The translations under genes were made by a program, and so were the position numbers. Below, in pieces: positions 1 through 11,598 of a stretch of 64,000 nucleotides of DNA. Where the stretch lies: positions 228,789 to 292,788 of the forward strand of contig NW_006495933.1 in assembly GCF_000471905.2 (NCBI RefSeq), in the 5' to 3' direction. The first letter of the stretch is position 1; the number at the start of each line of letters is the position of its first letter. The notes below the pieces were generated by a model, which saw nothing but the letters and a program-made list of their open reading frames with translations, was not told where the DNA came from and did not search any database. The DNA is from Amborella trichopoda. Taxonomy: Eukaryota > Streptophyta > Magnoliopsida > Amborellales > Amborellaceae.

Positions 1-9
1 GATGACGAA

Positions 10-1030
10 TTGGACGATCAAGACAAAGATCAAGAGAGCATAGAGTCTGAAGAAATCTTTCAACCTGAAGAACTCACTTCCCATGTCAAGAAATTCGAGA
101 AGAGATTCGACGATAACCCAACGGCTATCAATGAAGAGACGATCGATGTAAACTTAAGAACTGAGAAAGACCCAAGGTTAACCAAGATTGGAACCTCTAT
201 ATCTCCTGAGGAGCGGGGAAGTATGATTTCCTTTCTCGAGGAATATCACGATGTTTTTGCCTGGTCATATGATGATATGTCAGGGTTAGATCCTACATTG
301 GTACAACATCACCTAATATTCAACAAAGGAGCAAAGCCTGTAAGGTAGAGACTTCAACGTCAAAAGACCCACCTTGAGCTCAAAATCAAAGAAGAAATTG
401 ACAAACTACTCAAGGCAAAGTTCATTACCCCTGTCGATTACTAAGAATGGTTGGCCAACATAGTGGTCGCACCTAAGAAAGATGGGAGGATCCGAGTGTG
501 TGTCGACTACAGAGACCTCAACAAGGCATGTCCAAAGGATAACTTTCCATTACTAAATATAGATGCCTTAGTCGACAACACTGTGGGGCACGAGATGTTG
601 TCATTCATGGACGGCTTCTCGGGTTATAACCAGATTCTTATGGTAGAAAAAAACAAGACCAAGACTTCATTCATAACGCAATGGGGAACCTACTGTTACT
701 GTGTCATGCCCTTTGGCCTAAAAAATGTTGGGGAAACTTATCAGTCGGCAATGACTAGCATATTCCACGATTTAACACCCACCATCATGGAAGACTATGT
801 CAACGACATTCTGGTCAAGTCGAAGACCAGTTCTGATCATCTCACCAACCTGAGAATCATTTTCGAATGACTCCGAAAACATCAACTCAAACTCAATCCA
901 CAGAAATATGCTTTTGGAGTTGAATCCGGCAAATTACTAAGATTTATAGTAAGCCAATGGGGCATTGAGATGGACCCGTCCAAAATACGAGCCATCACTA
1001 AAATGCCCCCTCCCCGAAACATCAGAGAAA
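10..1030 (+). pseudogene. Tat-type reverse transcriptase domain, interrupted
   Basis: The frame starting at base 10 reads through a pre-RT linker with the FAWSYDDM motif typical of Ty3 Tat pol (about 270-300), then the RT fingers and palm. Visible blocks are APKKDGRIRVCVDYRDLNKA (from about 466), SFMDGFSGYNQI, and VMPFGLKN near 703. Nonsense codons lie in the same frame at 346 (TAG), 442 (TAA), 868 (TGA) and 1054 (TAA). The catalytic YVDD box reads YVND near 797-808, so a metal-binding aspartate is replaced. The upstream end runs off the window. Family assignment is firm; loss of activity is inferred from the stops and the changed box. Confidence 0.85.
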
Positions 1031-1080
1031 TCCATGGGCTTCAAGGTCGCATATAAGCCATAAGGCGTTTTATTTCACAA

Positions 1081-1950
1081 TTGGCAGACAAGTGTGCGCC
1101 GTTCAATAGGCTCCTTAAGAAGGATACCCCATTCACATGGGATAATAAATGCCAAGAAGAATTCGACCAAATCAAGGAGTACCTCACAAAACCTCCCATC
1201 CTTAGTCCTCCTAGTCTAAATAAACCCCTATTCCTATACATATCTGTGAAAGACAAGACCATGAGGGTAATGTTAAGGCAATGCGACGACCATGGAAAAG
1301 AACAAACGACATACTACATCAGCAAAACCATGATCGACTATGAGACAAGATACACGGATGTGGAGAAGCACTGCTTAACACTTGTATGGTTTATGCAAAA
1401 GTTAAGACATTATGTCTTATCTCATACAGTCAAGCTCATCTCAAAAATAGACCCACTCAAGTACCTATTGGAGAGACTAGTCCTTAATGGGCGTTTGGCG
1501 AAGTGGAAAATGCTATTGAGTGAATTCGAGATCGAGTATGTTACTCAAAAATCGATTAAAGGACAAGTCATTATTGATCAATTGGATAAACACGCACTGC
1601 CAGATAACACTCCCGTCAACACAGATCTCCCTGATGAGAACCTCTTCACAATTGAGGACTCAATTTGGGAGCTATACTTCGATGGTACAAAGAATGAGTA
1701 CGAATCGGGTATAGGAGTCATATTATGCTCACCCGAGAAGATTTTAATGCCAACAGCCATCAGATTGAATTTCCCATGTACCAATAACATCGTTGAATAT
1801 GAAGCCTTGATAGTTGGGCTCGAAAACGCCATGGGAATGAAAATCCAACAAATACAAATGATTGGTGGTTCATTACTCATCATAAACCAAGTTCAAGGGA
1901 TTTGGAAGGTAAAAGAAGAAAAGTTTAAACCTTATCAAGAAAAGGTGTAA
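1081..1950 (+). pseudogene. Retrotransposon RNase H plus second (archaeal-type) RNase H domain
   Basis: The same reading frame continues from RT. The first half (1081 to about 1560) is the connection/RNase H region of Ty3 pol, with TPFTWDNKCQEEFDQIK, YYISKTMIDYETRYTDVEKHC and a KWKMLLSEFEIEY block. The second half (about 1670-1930) is a separate RNase H fold: LYFDGTKNE, NNIVEYEALIVGLENA, then IINQVQG. Possession of this extra domain is characteristic of the Tat lineage. In the usual GDS motif of that domain this copy reads GGS, so an acidic residue is lost. A TAA at 1948 separates it from the integrase part. Confidence 0.8.
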
Positions 1951-1953
1951 AAG

Positions 1954-3269
1954 ATGATCCCATATTTTCATAAAATCGCCTTCAAGCACGTAACTAGGGA
2001 AAATAATCTGTTCGCCGACACCCTTGCAACCCTTGCCTCAATAGTCGATATTCCCCCAGCAATCACCACGCTCCCATTCTACATCAGAAACAAACATGAT
2101 CCTTCCCCACCAAGGATCGAAAAAGAAATAGAGCAAGAAAATGAGAACGATGGGGAAGTGTCTCTCGTGGCTTCAGATGTGCTAGTTAAGGCAAAATCAT
2201 GGTTCCACGATGTTCCGTCCCAGTTAAAAGATGGGTTATACCCCGAAGGAGCCACCAAAAAGGATAAAGAAGCCCTTCGAACATTTTTTATGGGAATCTT
2301 GGTAAGAGGTGACCTCATGTTCAAGAAATCCTTTGATGGCATCATTATACGGTGTCTCGATCAACCAGAAATCAACCAAGTACTGATAGAGTTACACAAT
2401 GAAGGAGGTCATACTGGGGCAGCTGCCTTAGCTCAGAAAATCAGGCGCCAAGGCTATTACTGGAGCACCATGGCTGCAGATTGTTGAAAGTTCGTTAAGA
2501 GGTGTCCCAAATGTCAACTTTATGGAGACCTCATCCATGCACCCTGTGCACCACTCAACTCAACACCACCCGTATGGCCCTTTTCCATGTGGGGTCTTGA
2601 TATCATCAGAATGATATAACCAAAAGCCTCCAATGGACATCGTTTTATATTAACAGCTATAGAGTACTTCACAAAATGGGTAGAGGCCGCATCATTTGTC
2701 AAAATAGAAGGACAACATGTTGCCCGTTTCATAAAGAAAAAAATTGCATTCAGATTTGGTGTTCCTGAGTCAATCATTACTGACAATGGATCTAATTTCA
2801 AAAATGAAAGGGTCACTAAGGTGTGTAAAAAGTTCGGGATAATGCAGAAACTCTCAACACCTTACTACCCTCAAGGAAACAGACAAGCGAAGGCCACAAA
2901 CAAAGGACTTCTCAGAATAATAGAAGGTGGTAAAAATTGGCACGAAAAACTAAACGACACTCTATGGGCCTACCGGACAACTGAGAAGACTCCTACTGGC
3001 AGACCCTATACTCATTGGTGTATGGGATCAAGAAGGCGTACTAAAGAAAAGTTGTTCCTTGACAGTTCAAAGAAGGGGACATGGTGCTCAAGAAAATCTT
3101 CCACACTCCTACAAATCCACACCCTTTAGGCAAGTTCAAACCTAATTGAGAGGGGTCATTCGTGGTTACCTGAATGCATGCAGAAAATTCTTACAAGATC
3201 AAAAATCAAGAGGGGTACGAACTCAACAACCCCATTAATGCGATGTATCTCAAAAAATACTACCCATAA
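1954..3269 (+). pseudogene. Retrotransposon integrase, truncated and mutated
   Basis: The N-terminal zinc-binding module is seen as HNEGGHTG (about 2395-2418) and RCPKCQ (about 2500-2517). The catalytic core shows MWGLDII (first Asp, near 2599) and IITDNGSNF (second Asp, near 2780). The third acidic position, normally Glu in a QAEATNK-like block, reads Lys (QAKATNK, about 2884-2904), so the DDE triad is broken. Stops fall at 2485 (TGA) and 2617 (TAA). Around 3000-3060 the frame shifts and sequence seems to be missing. The C-terminal end is recognisable in another frame and finishes with YLKKYYP and a stop near 3267. Confidence 0.8.
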
Positions 3270-4507
3270 TGGGCTCAAAAGTGTGGTGAAGACCTAAAAA
3301 GGCATCACAAAGGAAAATGAAAGAATATAAAAAAAAAAAATGAACGTGATGAAAACCTGAAATGGCATCACGGGTAAAAAGAATAAAAAAAAAATCTTCA
3401 AAAGGGAGCTTTTGATTCAAAGCACTCAAGTACAAACAAGTACTTGCAAATTTCAACAATACTACACAAGTAGACCCTGAGGATGAAGACTCCTCCTAAA
3501 CCTCACAGGTTTTTAATAAAACCAACTCAGAAAGATGTGGAAGGGTAACATGAATGGAAGACCGAAGTGACTTCGACAAATCCTGGGATAACATCGAGAC
3601 CTCTCTAAGATGAAGTACTGCAAGAATCCAAAGAACTCTTTATGGATCCACAAAGCACAAGATAAAAGTTCCAAAGGTAAAAGGACAACTTTGAGATTTT
3701 TGAGTTCTCACGATTCCACAAGAAAATCCTCTCATCCTCCTTGGGTCAAACTTGATAAAGAAAATGACCATCAAAGGGGCCACATGTGGCAAAACTGTAA
3801 GGCCTGTCCCTTTTAAGAGTACTTTTGCAATTTGACTTTTAAATCATCAATTTTCTAAAACAAAACTCGTTTTAGAAAGAACTTTCTCCATTGCTATAAG
3901 AGGTTAAACAGTTAGTCAACCTGGCCTCGTTCTTGAAGCCAACTTCCTATGCCTGTTATGAAGGATTGAAACTAGTCAGATACTCCATGGTTGTGTGAGT
4001 ATAACTACCATAACTACCAACTACCACATATAGGAGATGGACAAACCTCGCTGATGACGAAATTGGCCAGTTTGGGAGCATTTTTCTCTCGACTGGGTCC
4101 CTTGGGGCAAAATGAGGCAAGCTCATCACTATGTGTGTGTATGAGGACCCAATAGCTGGAAATTCAAGACAAAACCCTAAAACTAAGGGGCTGGGTTTGT
4201 AAAAAATTAGTTTGAAAGATGTGTGCAAAGAGAGTATCTCGCTATGCTTCGATAAATCAATTGCACACGTATAAGTTAAAAGACCCCTAATAGGGACAAT
4301 AAAAAGAGAAAAGAAAAAAAGAGATCAAGCATAACAGAAAACAAAATTTTGGGTATCTCAAAACTCTGATTTTATTCATCCATTAAAATGGGCTTATTAC
4401 AGGCGTTCACGCCATTAACCTTGGTCCTATGACCCAAATTCCTACTATCTTAACAGACTTCAAAAAAAAAAAAACTACTGAAAAATAACGTTGATCATGA
4501 GATCAAC
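3270..4507. other. Retrotransposon spacer between pol and the antisense gene
   Basis: This is non-coding sequence with A-rich stretches and repeats of a GGCATCAC motif (about 3290-3375). A TTTATT at 4371-4376 reads AATAAA on the minus strand and lies about 175 bases past the inferred end of the antisense gene, so it could serve as its poly(A) signal. I see no other gene. Confidence 0.5.
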
Positions 4508-4549
4508 TTACTCATGCCAAGAAAGAAATAAAGAAAAGAAAATATTTTG

Positions 4550-6362
4550 GCTATTCAGTCTTTGACTTTGGATCAACATCCTTCTCCTTGAGTTCCGCCA
4601 CGAAGGCCACCCATCGAGCCAATTCGACATCAGCCTCTGCCAAGCTGATGCCACATGTGTCCTCATTGGATTTGATTCGTTTATTTGAACAAGAGGCGCC
4701 ATCTTCTTGATGAGGCACAAGATCTTGAGCAGGAACAAAAGATTCGCCATGGAGTCTTGAAGATCTGGGGCATAGTGGAAGAGGGCAGACACGTTTCTAC
4801 CAAGAATCATAGTTGGAAGTGGTTGTGGGCTTGTCTTGCTTAGCTAACCCCTCACTAGAAGAAGACTTCTTCCTCTTCCATGACAAACTCGCCTTGACAT
4901 GAAGAGTGGAAGAGTGTCGTCGAAGCAGAAAGATAGGGTGACGATTAATCGCCTCTCTTGGAGAAGTATAATTCCGAGTATGGCGAAGCACCTTCTGAGG
5001 AAAATACCCCTATGTGAAGTGCTGCACCGCCAGAATAAGACATGAATTCCCCATAGCAGGTAGCGATAGGGATACCTTTTCAAGACCCCTAATGACCCAA
5101 TTGAATGACGACAACTCGTCAAGAATCCTACCATAATAATTGACATCCCAGGGTCGAGTGGTGTCGTTGACATATACTAGTCCCAGAGCAGCAGATGCAG
5201 CTATCATTGATCGAGGAGGGCGGACAACAATGACATGTTCGAAAGCCCAAATTTGTAGAAAATAGGAGTCAAAAGCATCCCAAAAGGTCACACAATAAAA
5301 GTTCAAAACCCCGGAATGATCCGGTGCAAATTGGTTTGGGCAACACTGGTAGTGTCACCCAGCCCAGACTGGGTGACACTACACGTGTCGCCCAGACTTG
5401 GGGGACACTAGCCGTGTCGCCTAGGGTGACACAACTGAGACCACCTCCCTGATCGAGCTGGGCTTTTTCCAATAAATTTTTGTTACAAAAACATGAGTTT
5501 CAGAACCCAAAACCAGACAAAAATTTGAGTTCCAGGGGAAAAATAAAATAAAAATGTGTTAAAAAATATACCTGCAAATTCAAGACACTGCCCCCAATAA
5601 ATCAATCACCTCACTTGACCCGATCGTTCAAACCCTGATATATGCCCGCCAACACGGTCGGAACAATGGTGTAACCTGCTCGTTCTCAGAAGGCATGGAC
5701 TAAGGGAATAAGGGAACTGCGAACCGTCTTACGACCACTCGGAAAGAGAATAGAGCCCAACAATACAAAAAGAAAAATACGGATCTGTTCGGCAGCTTGA
5801 GATTGCTCTCGATTTCATACCAGCAACTCCATATGAACCCACTGACCATGTGAAGAATAAGCAGCCCCCAATAGTCGCGCACCCATGATAGAATGGTCGT
5901 CAGTGGCAGTGGAGGGTTGATATGCAATCCCTCCAAGTTCACGCAAGAAATCCTAATAACTTCCTCCAAAGTGGGTGTTGTCTCACCTATAGAAAGAAAG
6001 AAAGTGTTCATATGATAGTTGAACCTCTCAGCAAGAGCCTCAAGGAGTGGAACGTTCACATGGCAAGAGGCCATGTTCAAGATGCCTATCATCAAAACTG
6101 ATGCCAGAAGGGCCATGAGCTCGGGCCACTGTTGAGCGGAAAGAAACCAATCTTGGAACCAGGGTCCGATGATAGGAAAGCGATTGACGTGTCGGAGAAC
6201 ATCACCGGATCGAAGGCCCTGTGAGATATGAGAGGACAGACCTTCAGGGAAGTGCCTAACCCTAGGAAAAATGAGGGAATCCTCCTCCTCTCTTCCGTTG
6301 ACAACCCACTCGAAAACCTTCCCCTTGCCCTTGGGGATTGTGTTGTCCTTCTTAGGAGCCAT
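4550..6362 (-). CDS. Antisense ORF with plant mobile domain (PMD) of the Tat element
   Basis: The main exon starts at ATG 6362-6360 and runs to about 5700, with a Lys-rich N-terminus. The block LLEALAERFNYHMNTFFLS then IGETTPTLEEVIRIS (about 6025-5950) is the hallmark of plant mobile domains, found in MAIN-like proteins and in antisense ORFs of Tat retrotransposons. A second block, FDSYFLQIWAFEHVIVVRPP (about 5275-5215), is the C-terminal part of that domain, and a charged tail (LARWVAFVAELKEKDVDPK) ends near 4555. The stretch of about 390 bases between blocks is probably an intron and holds a hairpin cluster. The downstream reading is split by stops, so the copy may be broken. A TATA-like TATAAAAA lies upstream on this strand near 6498-6491. 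Function in the element is unknown. Confidence 0.65.
5351..5423. repeat. Palindrome cluster, GTGTCGCC/GGCGACAC type
   Basis: A perfect hairpin occupies 5351-5380, with a 12-bp stem AGTGTCACCCAG / CTGGGTGACACT and a 6-nt loop. It is followed by two overlapping related units to 5423, each with GACAC and GTGTCGCC arms. The cluster lies in the probable intron of the antisense gene. Confidence 0.8.
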
Positions 6363-6617
6363 GAAAGCCTAAATATGGGTGTAATAAAAGCCTGTAAAAA
6401 TAGAGGGAAGATGATGAAGAAGGGAGAGGAAGAGGTGAGAGGAAAAAAATTGAGTTTTAAAGATGAGAGAAGAATGGGAGGGGGATGATTTTTATAAAAA
6501 TAAAAGAAACGTGACCCAAAACACGTCCTATGGTTATCCATTTTGGCAAACAGCGGGTCTAGATACCCCTAAAACCAAGAAAAATCACCAAAAAAAAAAA
6601 ATTGAGGGTCAGAGGTC

Positions 6618-6944
6618 TGGGCGACACACCCCGTGTCGCCCAATTCCGTACTTAAACTTAGGCGACACCACCCGCGTCGCCCACACATTTTTTTGAAAAA
6701 AGTCCCTGTTTCATCCCTTTGTTCAAAATAATAATAATAATAATAATAATAAATTTACGGGCGACACCAGCCGTGTCGCCTAGCCTGTGGGAGCGACGCG
6801 CCTGGTGTCGCCTAGGCGACACCACTGGTGTCGGCCATATATTTTTGCCAAAAATTTTCCTTTTTTATTCCCCCATGTTCTTACTTAATAAAAAAAAAAT
6901 TAGCTGGGCGACACCACGCCCAAGTGACACTACCCGTGTCGCCC
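6618..6944. repeat. Six or more GGGCGACAC...GTGTCGCCC palindromes
   Basis: Units lie at about 6618-6642, 6660-6683, 6759-6782, 6791-6813, 6813-6837 and 6905-6944. The first is a perfect 9-bp stem (GGGCGACAC / GTGTCGCCC) with loop ACCCC. Others vary in the loop (CACCC, CAGC, CACTG) and by single bases in the arms. A short ATA-type microsatellite lies at about 6727-6752. The units sit upstream of the antisense gene. Confidence 0.8.
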
Positions 6945-7055
6945 AAAACTTTTTTCCCAAAAATGCCCTCACTTGATTTTAGGGTCTTCCGGGTATGGTC
7001 CTTAGTGTTGTCATGTGTTTTTACGACCATTTTAATTAATTTTCAAAAATTTCAA

Positions 7056-7360
7056 TCGCTCCTCGGCGGCACGAGCCTAAACTGCCAACCAATTTTTCAA
7101 AAATAAAAATATTTTCAAACATTTTAATTAATTTTTCAAAAATTTCAAATGCTCCTTGGTGGCATGAGCCTAAACTCCCAACGAATTTTAACAAAATAAA
7201 AATAAAAATTTCAAAAATTCAAAAAAAAAAAAAGACAACGCTCCTTGGTGGCATGAGCCTAAACTGCCAACCAATTTTCCAAAAATAAAATTTTCAAAAA
7301 ACTAAAATAAAACAGAAAACGCTCCTTAGTGGCATGAGCTTAAACTGCCAACCAAAGTCC
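7056..7360 (+). repeat. Tandem repeat, about 80-95 bp unit, four copies
   Basis: A GCTCCTTGGTGGCATGAGCC-like core followed by TAAACTGCCAACCAA and an A/T-rich tail recurs at about 7057, 7150, 7239 and 7320. A diverged fifth copy is near 7826. Non-coding repeats between the antisense gene and the LTR are common in Tat elements. Confidence 0.75.
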
Positions 7361-7392
7361 AATCCAAGGTGCAACTACCCTCTTCAATGGAA

Positions 7393-7800
7393 AAACGTCA
7401 AACTTGTGTGACGTAAGAGAGTCGAGATAGGAAAAACGTCAAACTCGTGCGACGTAAAAGAGTTGAGATAGGAAAAACGTCAAACTCATGCGAAGTAAAA
7501 GAGCCGAGACAGGTAACGTCTAGCCCCGTATTACGCAAAAGGTCGGGTGAATCCAGGGCACAACCACCCTGGAAAAAACGTCTATCCCCGTATGACGTAA
7601 AAGGTCGGGTGTATCTAGTTCAACGTCAAACTCATGCGATGTAAAAGAGCCGAGGCAGGTATCGTCTAGCCCCGTATGACACAAAAGGTCAGGTGTATTT
7701 AAGGCACAACCACCCTGTTCAACGAAAAACGTCTATTCCCGTATGACGTAAAAGGGTCGAGTGTATTCCGTCTATCTCGGTATTGACGTAAAAAGGTCCA
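7393..7800 (+). repeat. Tandem array of about 40-bp units with ACGTC...GACGT arms
   Basis: About nine units start near 7396, 7435, 7477, 7515, 7578, 7622, 7661, 7727 and 7768. Two sub-types alternate: AACGTCAAACTCGTGCGACG followed by TAAAAGAG, and AACGTCTAGCCCCGTATGAC followed by a GTAAAAGGTCGGGTG-like end. Each unit is itself a short imperfect palindrome. Confidence 0.75.
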
Positions 7801-8502
7801 TCACTGCATGACGCTAAACTTCTTAGAGCGCTCTATGGTTGCAAGAGCTAAAATTGCTAACCAATCGTTTTTTGGAATATCTTTCCCTTTTCAAAATTTT
7901 CATTATATGTCTTGTGTTTTCCTAAACTTTAATTTCTTTGTTAAAATCATAACTTGTCCCTGCTCCGGGTTCTATCTCAAATCTCCCCCTACTTTCAAAA
8001 TTACTGAAAGACTTCTAAAAACAAAGGAGCTTGGACACCCGTATATGATGATTACCACGTTTGCTACAATTGCCGTGTTGCTGCCTCGTCTCTCACTTCA
8101 GATTCGGTCAGACAAGTCTCTACCCAAAGAAAGCCTTTCCCTATAGACAGCCTTAGGAAACCCTAAGGAGATCAAAGAAAATGTCAGGGTTAAAAAAATT
8201 CAAATTGTGAAAACCCTGAAGTTAAGTGGCATGGCCAGAAAATCCAACTCGAGTTTCAAGCTTATATAACTCATCGACATCTCACGCCGAAAACCTTGGG
8301 AGGAAAAATGCCCTAAGTGGGTGAGCTCGATGAGCGCAATGACTTGGAGGGATAATTAGTGTGCCCCATAACCATGTGACTTCAGGACGAAATTTAAAAT
8401 GTCTACTTTGTCTTTGACATTCACCTGCCCTTCGAAGGACAAGGAATACCAGAGTGTCTACTTCTTTGCCACTCCTCTGTCCCTCGAAGGATAGAGAGTG
8501 CC

Positions 8503-8515
8503 AAAGAGGGGCAAT
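8503..8515 (+). other. Polypurine tract of the retrotransposon
   Basis: The purine-rich AAAGAGGGGCAAT lies directly before the LTR start TGTAGACACC. This is the expected position of the plus-strand primer. Confidence 0.6.
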
Positions 8516-8821
8516 TGTAGACACCCCATTTTAAATCTAGTAAATTCTATGATTTCATGCACTCTTAGAACCACACTTATCATAGTAAATCCAAATCCAT
8601 AGTTCACACAACCTATCTTGTAACCCGGAACCAGGCTGCCTGCCCAGAACCCTGCAAAAACCCTGTTTTGACCTAGATTTTTGTAAATGCCATATTTTAC
8701 CAAAAAATCATTAAAAATATTAAAAATATCTATTTTGACCCAAATTTTTTCTGAGACCTCCATAAGATATTGAGGATGACGTCCAAATTGAAAGAAAAAT
8801 CAATTTGGAAAAGTTTTGATT

Positions 8822-9100
8822 TGGGCGACACCACTGGCGTCGCCCAAGTCATTTAGTAAATGTCATGTTTTACCAAAAAACTCATTAAAAATAGTAAACA
8901 AATTCGTTTTGACCAAAATGTTTTCTGGTAGCTTCACAAGAGGATAACGAATGCACTCAAAATGAAAATTTTGGATTTTGATCAAGTTTGGCTTGGGCGA
9001 CATGGCTCGTGTCACTCAGCCCCTTTTGCCCCAAACTGAAATTTGGCCCTTTTTAGATGATTTTTACACTTTACTTGGGTGACACTAGGCGTGTCACCTA
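8822..9100. repeat. Three further palindromes inside the LTR U3
   Basis: Units lie at about 8822-8848 (GGGCGACAC / GCGTCGCCC), 8994-9018 and 9075-9100 (GGGTGACAC / GTGTCACC). They are the same family as the units at 5.35 and 6.6-6.9 kb, but now inside U3, so the motif would be present in both LTRs of an intact element. Confidence 0.75.
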
Positions 9101-10011
9101 GATCAGTGACCCTCAAAATTCACACTTTTTGACCGGGGATTTGTTTGTTATGTAAGTTTATCTGTCCCAACAAGCTTTGACCCCTATAAGGCATCTTTTC
9201 ATGGGTATTTAGAGGAGAACGACTAAGGGATAGATGGGGAATGATGAAGGATAGAGATAGAAAACTCATAAAGATGAGAAACCCTAGGGATAGCTTTAGG
9301 AAACCCCCAGCCTCCTGGAACGTCAACCCTTAAGCTTGAGAGAGCCTAAATCTAAGATACCTATAACCATCTATAGGGCACAACCACCCTATACTGAAGA
9401 GACTTGCTGGCCAATATCCGGATCAGAGAGACAAAAGAGGACCGGTTCTGATACGGGTGAGCCCTATAAGACTCGGGAGTCCTGGGCCATCCGGCCCGGT
9501 TCGGTGTCATTTTCCTCCATTTTATCTCTTTTGCTTTTATTGTTTTCATTTTATTTTGATATGTTGATTTACTTAAAAATCATATTTTGTAATGTCTTGG
9601 ATCATGCTGGCTCAGCCACATAGCTGAGAGTAGATATGCTCATTTCTGGGCAGATCTGGCCTCGTAACTGAATTAGATTTGTCTCACTTTCTTTACCATT
9701 TCATTTTCATTAGTTTAAGGTGTCATATCCAAGAGATCTTCAACACCCGAAGATCTGTCAGATTTGCATCATAGACAATTCTACACATTTGATCTCTCGA
9801 ATTGCCACTAGAAACATCAGAAAAAACTCTCGAGACCTAGCAATGGCAAGAGGCCCCTCATGGAGGGATGGTTTTGTCATTTCATAAAAAGTACTTAGGG
9901 GTATTTTGATCATTAATTCCAAAAAATATATTATTATTTTTATTTATTAAATGTGTAATTTCTAACAAATCGAGGGGTTTTTTAGTCTCCACCCACATTT
10001 TGGGGTTACTC

Positions 10012-10018
10012 TATATAA
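10012..10018 (+). promoter_or_regulatory. LTR TATA box
   Basis: TATATAA lies in a CTCTATATAAGC context inside the LTR. This is a plausible U3 core promoter with transcription starting about 30 bases downstream. Confidence 0.55.
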
Positions 10019-10688
10019 GCAAAGTGAAGTCATTTGTAAATGAATTTTGGAAATCAATGAAAAGAGTTTGAGAAATCAAAGAGCTTAGGCTTCTTCATTT
10101 TCTTTGATCCCAATTCCAAACTCAAAGAGAGAGGAGAGAAAAACAATTAGTAGAGAGAGAAACTATCCTTGGTACCCTTTACTCCTTAAAACTCTAGACT
10201 TCCCATTTCCTAGATCTCCCAACTCCCTACCCCATATACCCTATCCTACTCCAAACACCTAGCATTGTCCATACTCCTTAGCCTACTCCATACACCCTAG
10301 CTTTCATATGCTCTAAGATTCCCAACTCCCTAGCCTACTCCATATACCCTAGCTTCCATGCACCCTAGTATCTATACACCCTAGTCTACCATAAACCCTA
10401 AACCTTCCATACACACTAGCTTAATCCTTACACCCTAGATTTCATACACCTTACCTTATCCCAACCCACCTAGGTCCATATACGTAGAACCCAGACCTTA
10501 GCTTTAACCTACAAGAACCAAGACCTCACTCTAAGGTACATGCAAAATGGACCCTCGAAGGCGAACCTAGGCTCGAGCCCACTTTAAGTCCACTCTCTCT
10601 CCTCTGTATTATCTCTCTTCTTCCTCTCTCTCTCTTTATGCCCTCTCTCTCTTCCACTCGGATCCAAGGCGGGTCTGAGCCCTTCCTC

Positions 10689-10728
<40 letters not shown>

Positions 10729-11564
10729 NNNNNNNNNNNNNNNNNNNNNNNNNNNNNNNNNNNNNNNNNNNNNNNNNNNNNNNNNNNNNNNNNNNNNNNN
10801 NNNNNNNNNNNNNNNNNNNNNNNNNNNNNNNNNNNNNNNNNNNNNNNNNNNNNNNNNNNNNNNNNNNNNNNNNNNNNNNNNNNNNNNNNNNNNNNNNNNN
10901 NNNNNNNNNNNNNNNNNNNNNNNNNNNNNNNNNNNNNNNNNNNNNNNNNNNNNNNNNNNNNNNNNNNNNNNNNNNNNNNNNNNNNNNNNNNNNNNNNNNN
11001 NNNNNNNNNNNNNNNNNNNNNNNNNNNNNNNNNNNNNNNNNNNNNNNNNNNNNNNNNNNNNNNNNNNNNNNNNNNNNNNNNNNNNNNNNNNNNNNNNNNN
11101 NNNNNNNNNNNNNNNNNNNNNNNNNNNNNNNNNNNNNNNNNNNNNNNNNNNNNNNNNNNNNNNNNNNNNNNNNNNNNNNNNNNNNNNNNNNNNNNNNNNN
11201 NNNNNNNNNNNNNNNNNNNNNNNNNNNNNNNNNNNNNNNNNNNNNNNNNNNNNNNNNNNNNNNNNNNNNNNNNNNNNNNNNNNNNNNNNNNNNNNNNNNN
11301 NNNNNNNNNNNNNNNNNNNNNNNNNNNNNNNNNNNNNNNNNNNNNNNNNNNNNNNNNNNNNNNNNNNNNNNNNNNNNNNNNNNNNNNNNNNNNNNNNNNN
11401 NNNNNNNNNNNNNNNNNNNNNNNNNNNNNNNNNNNNNNNNNNNNNNNNNNNNNNNNNNNNNNNNNNNNNNNNNNNNNNNNNNNNNNNNNNNNNNNNNNNN
11501 NNNNNNNNNNNNNNNNNNNNNNNNNNNNNNNNNNNNNNNNNNNNNNNNNNNNNNNNNNNNNNNN
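10729..11564. other. Assembly gap inside a CT microsatellite
   Basis: There are 836 Ns, flanked on both sides by long (CT)n runs (about 10691-10728 and 11565-11595). The true length of the microsatellite is unknown. Reading frames spanning it are meaningless. Confidence 0.95.

Positions 11565-11598
<34 letters not shown>

Noticed and set aside
1041-2816. Minus-strand open frames over the retrotransposon pol
   Set aside because: They are shadows of the pol frame with no recognisable domain.
10225-10480. Telomere-like CCCTA-rich stretch in the LTR
   Set aside because: Units are irregular (CCATACACCCTAG-like) and only one true CCCTAAA occurs, so this is a degenerate repeat and not an interstitial telomere.
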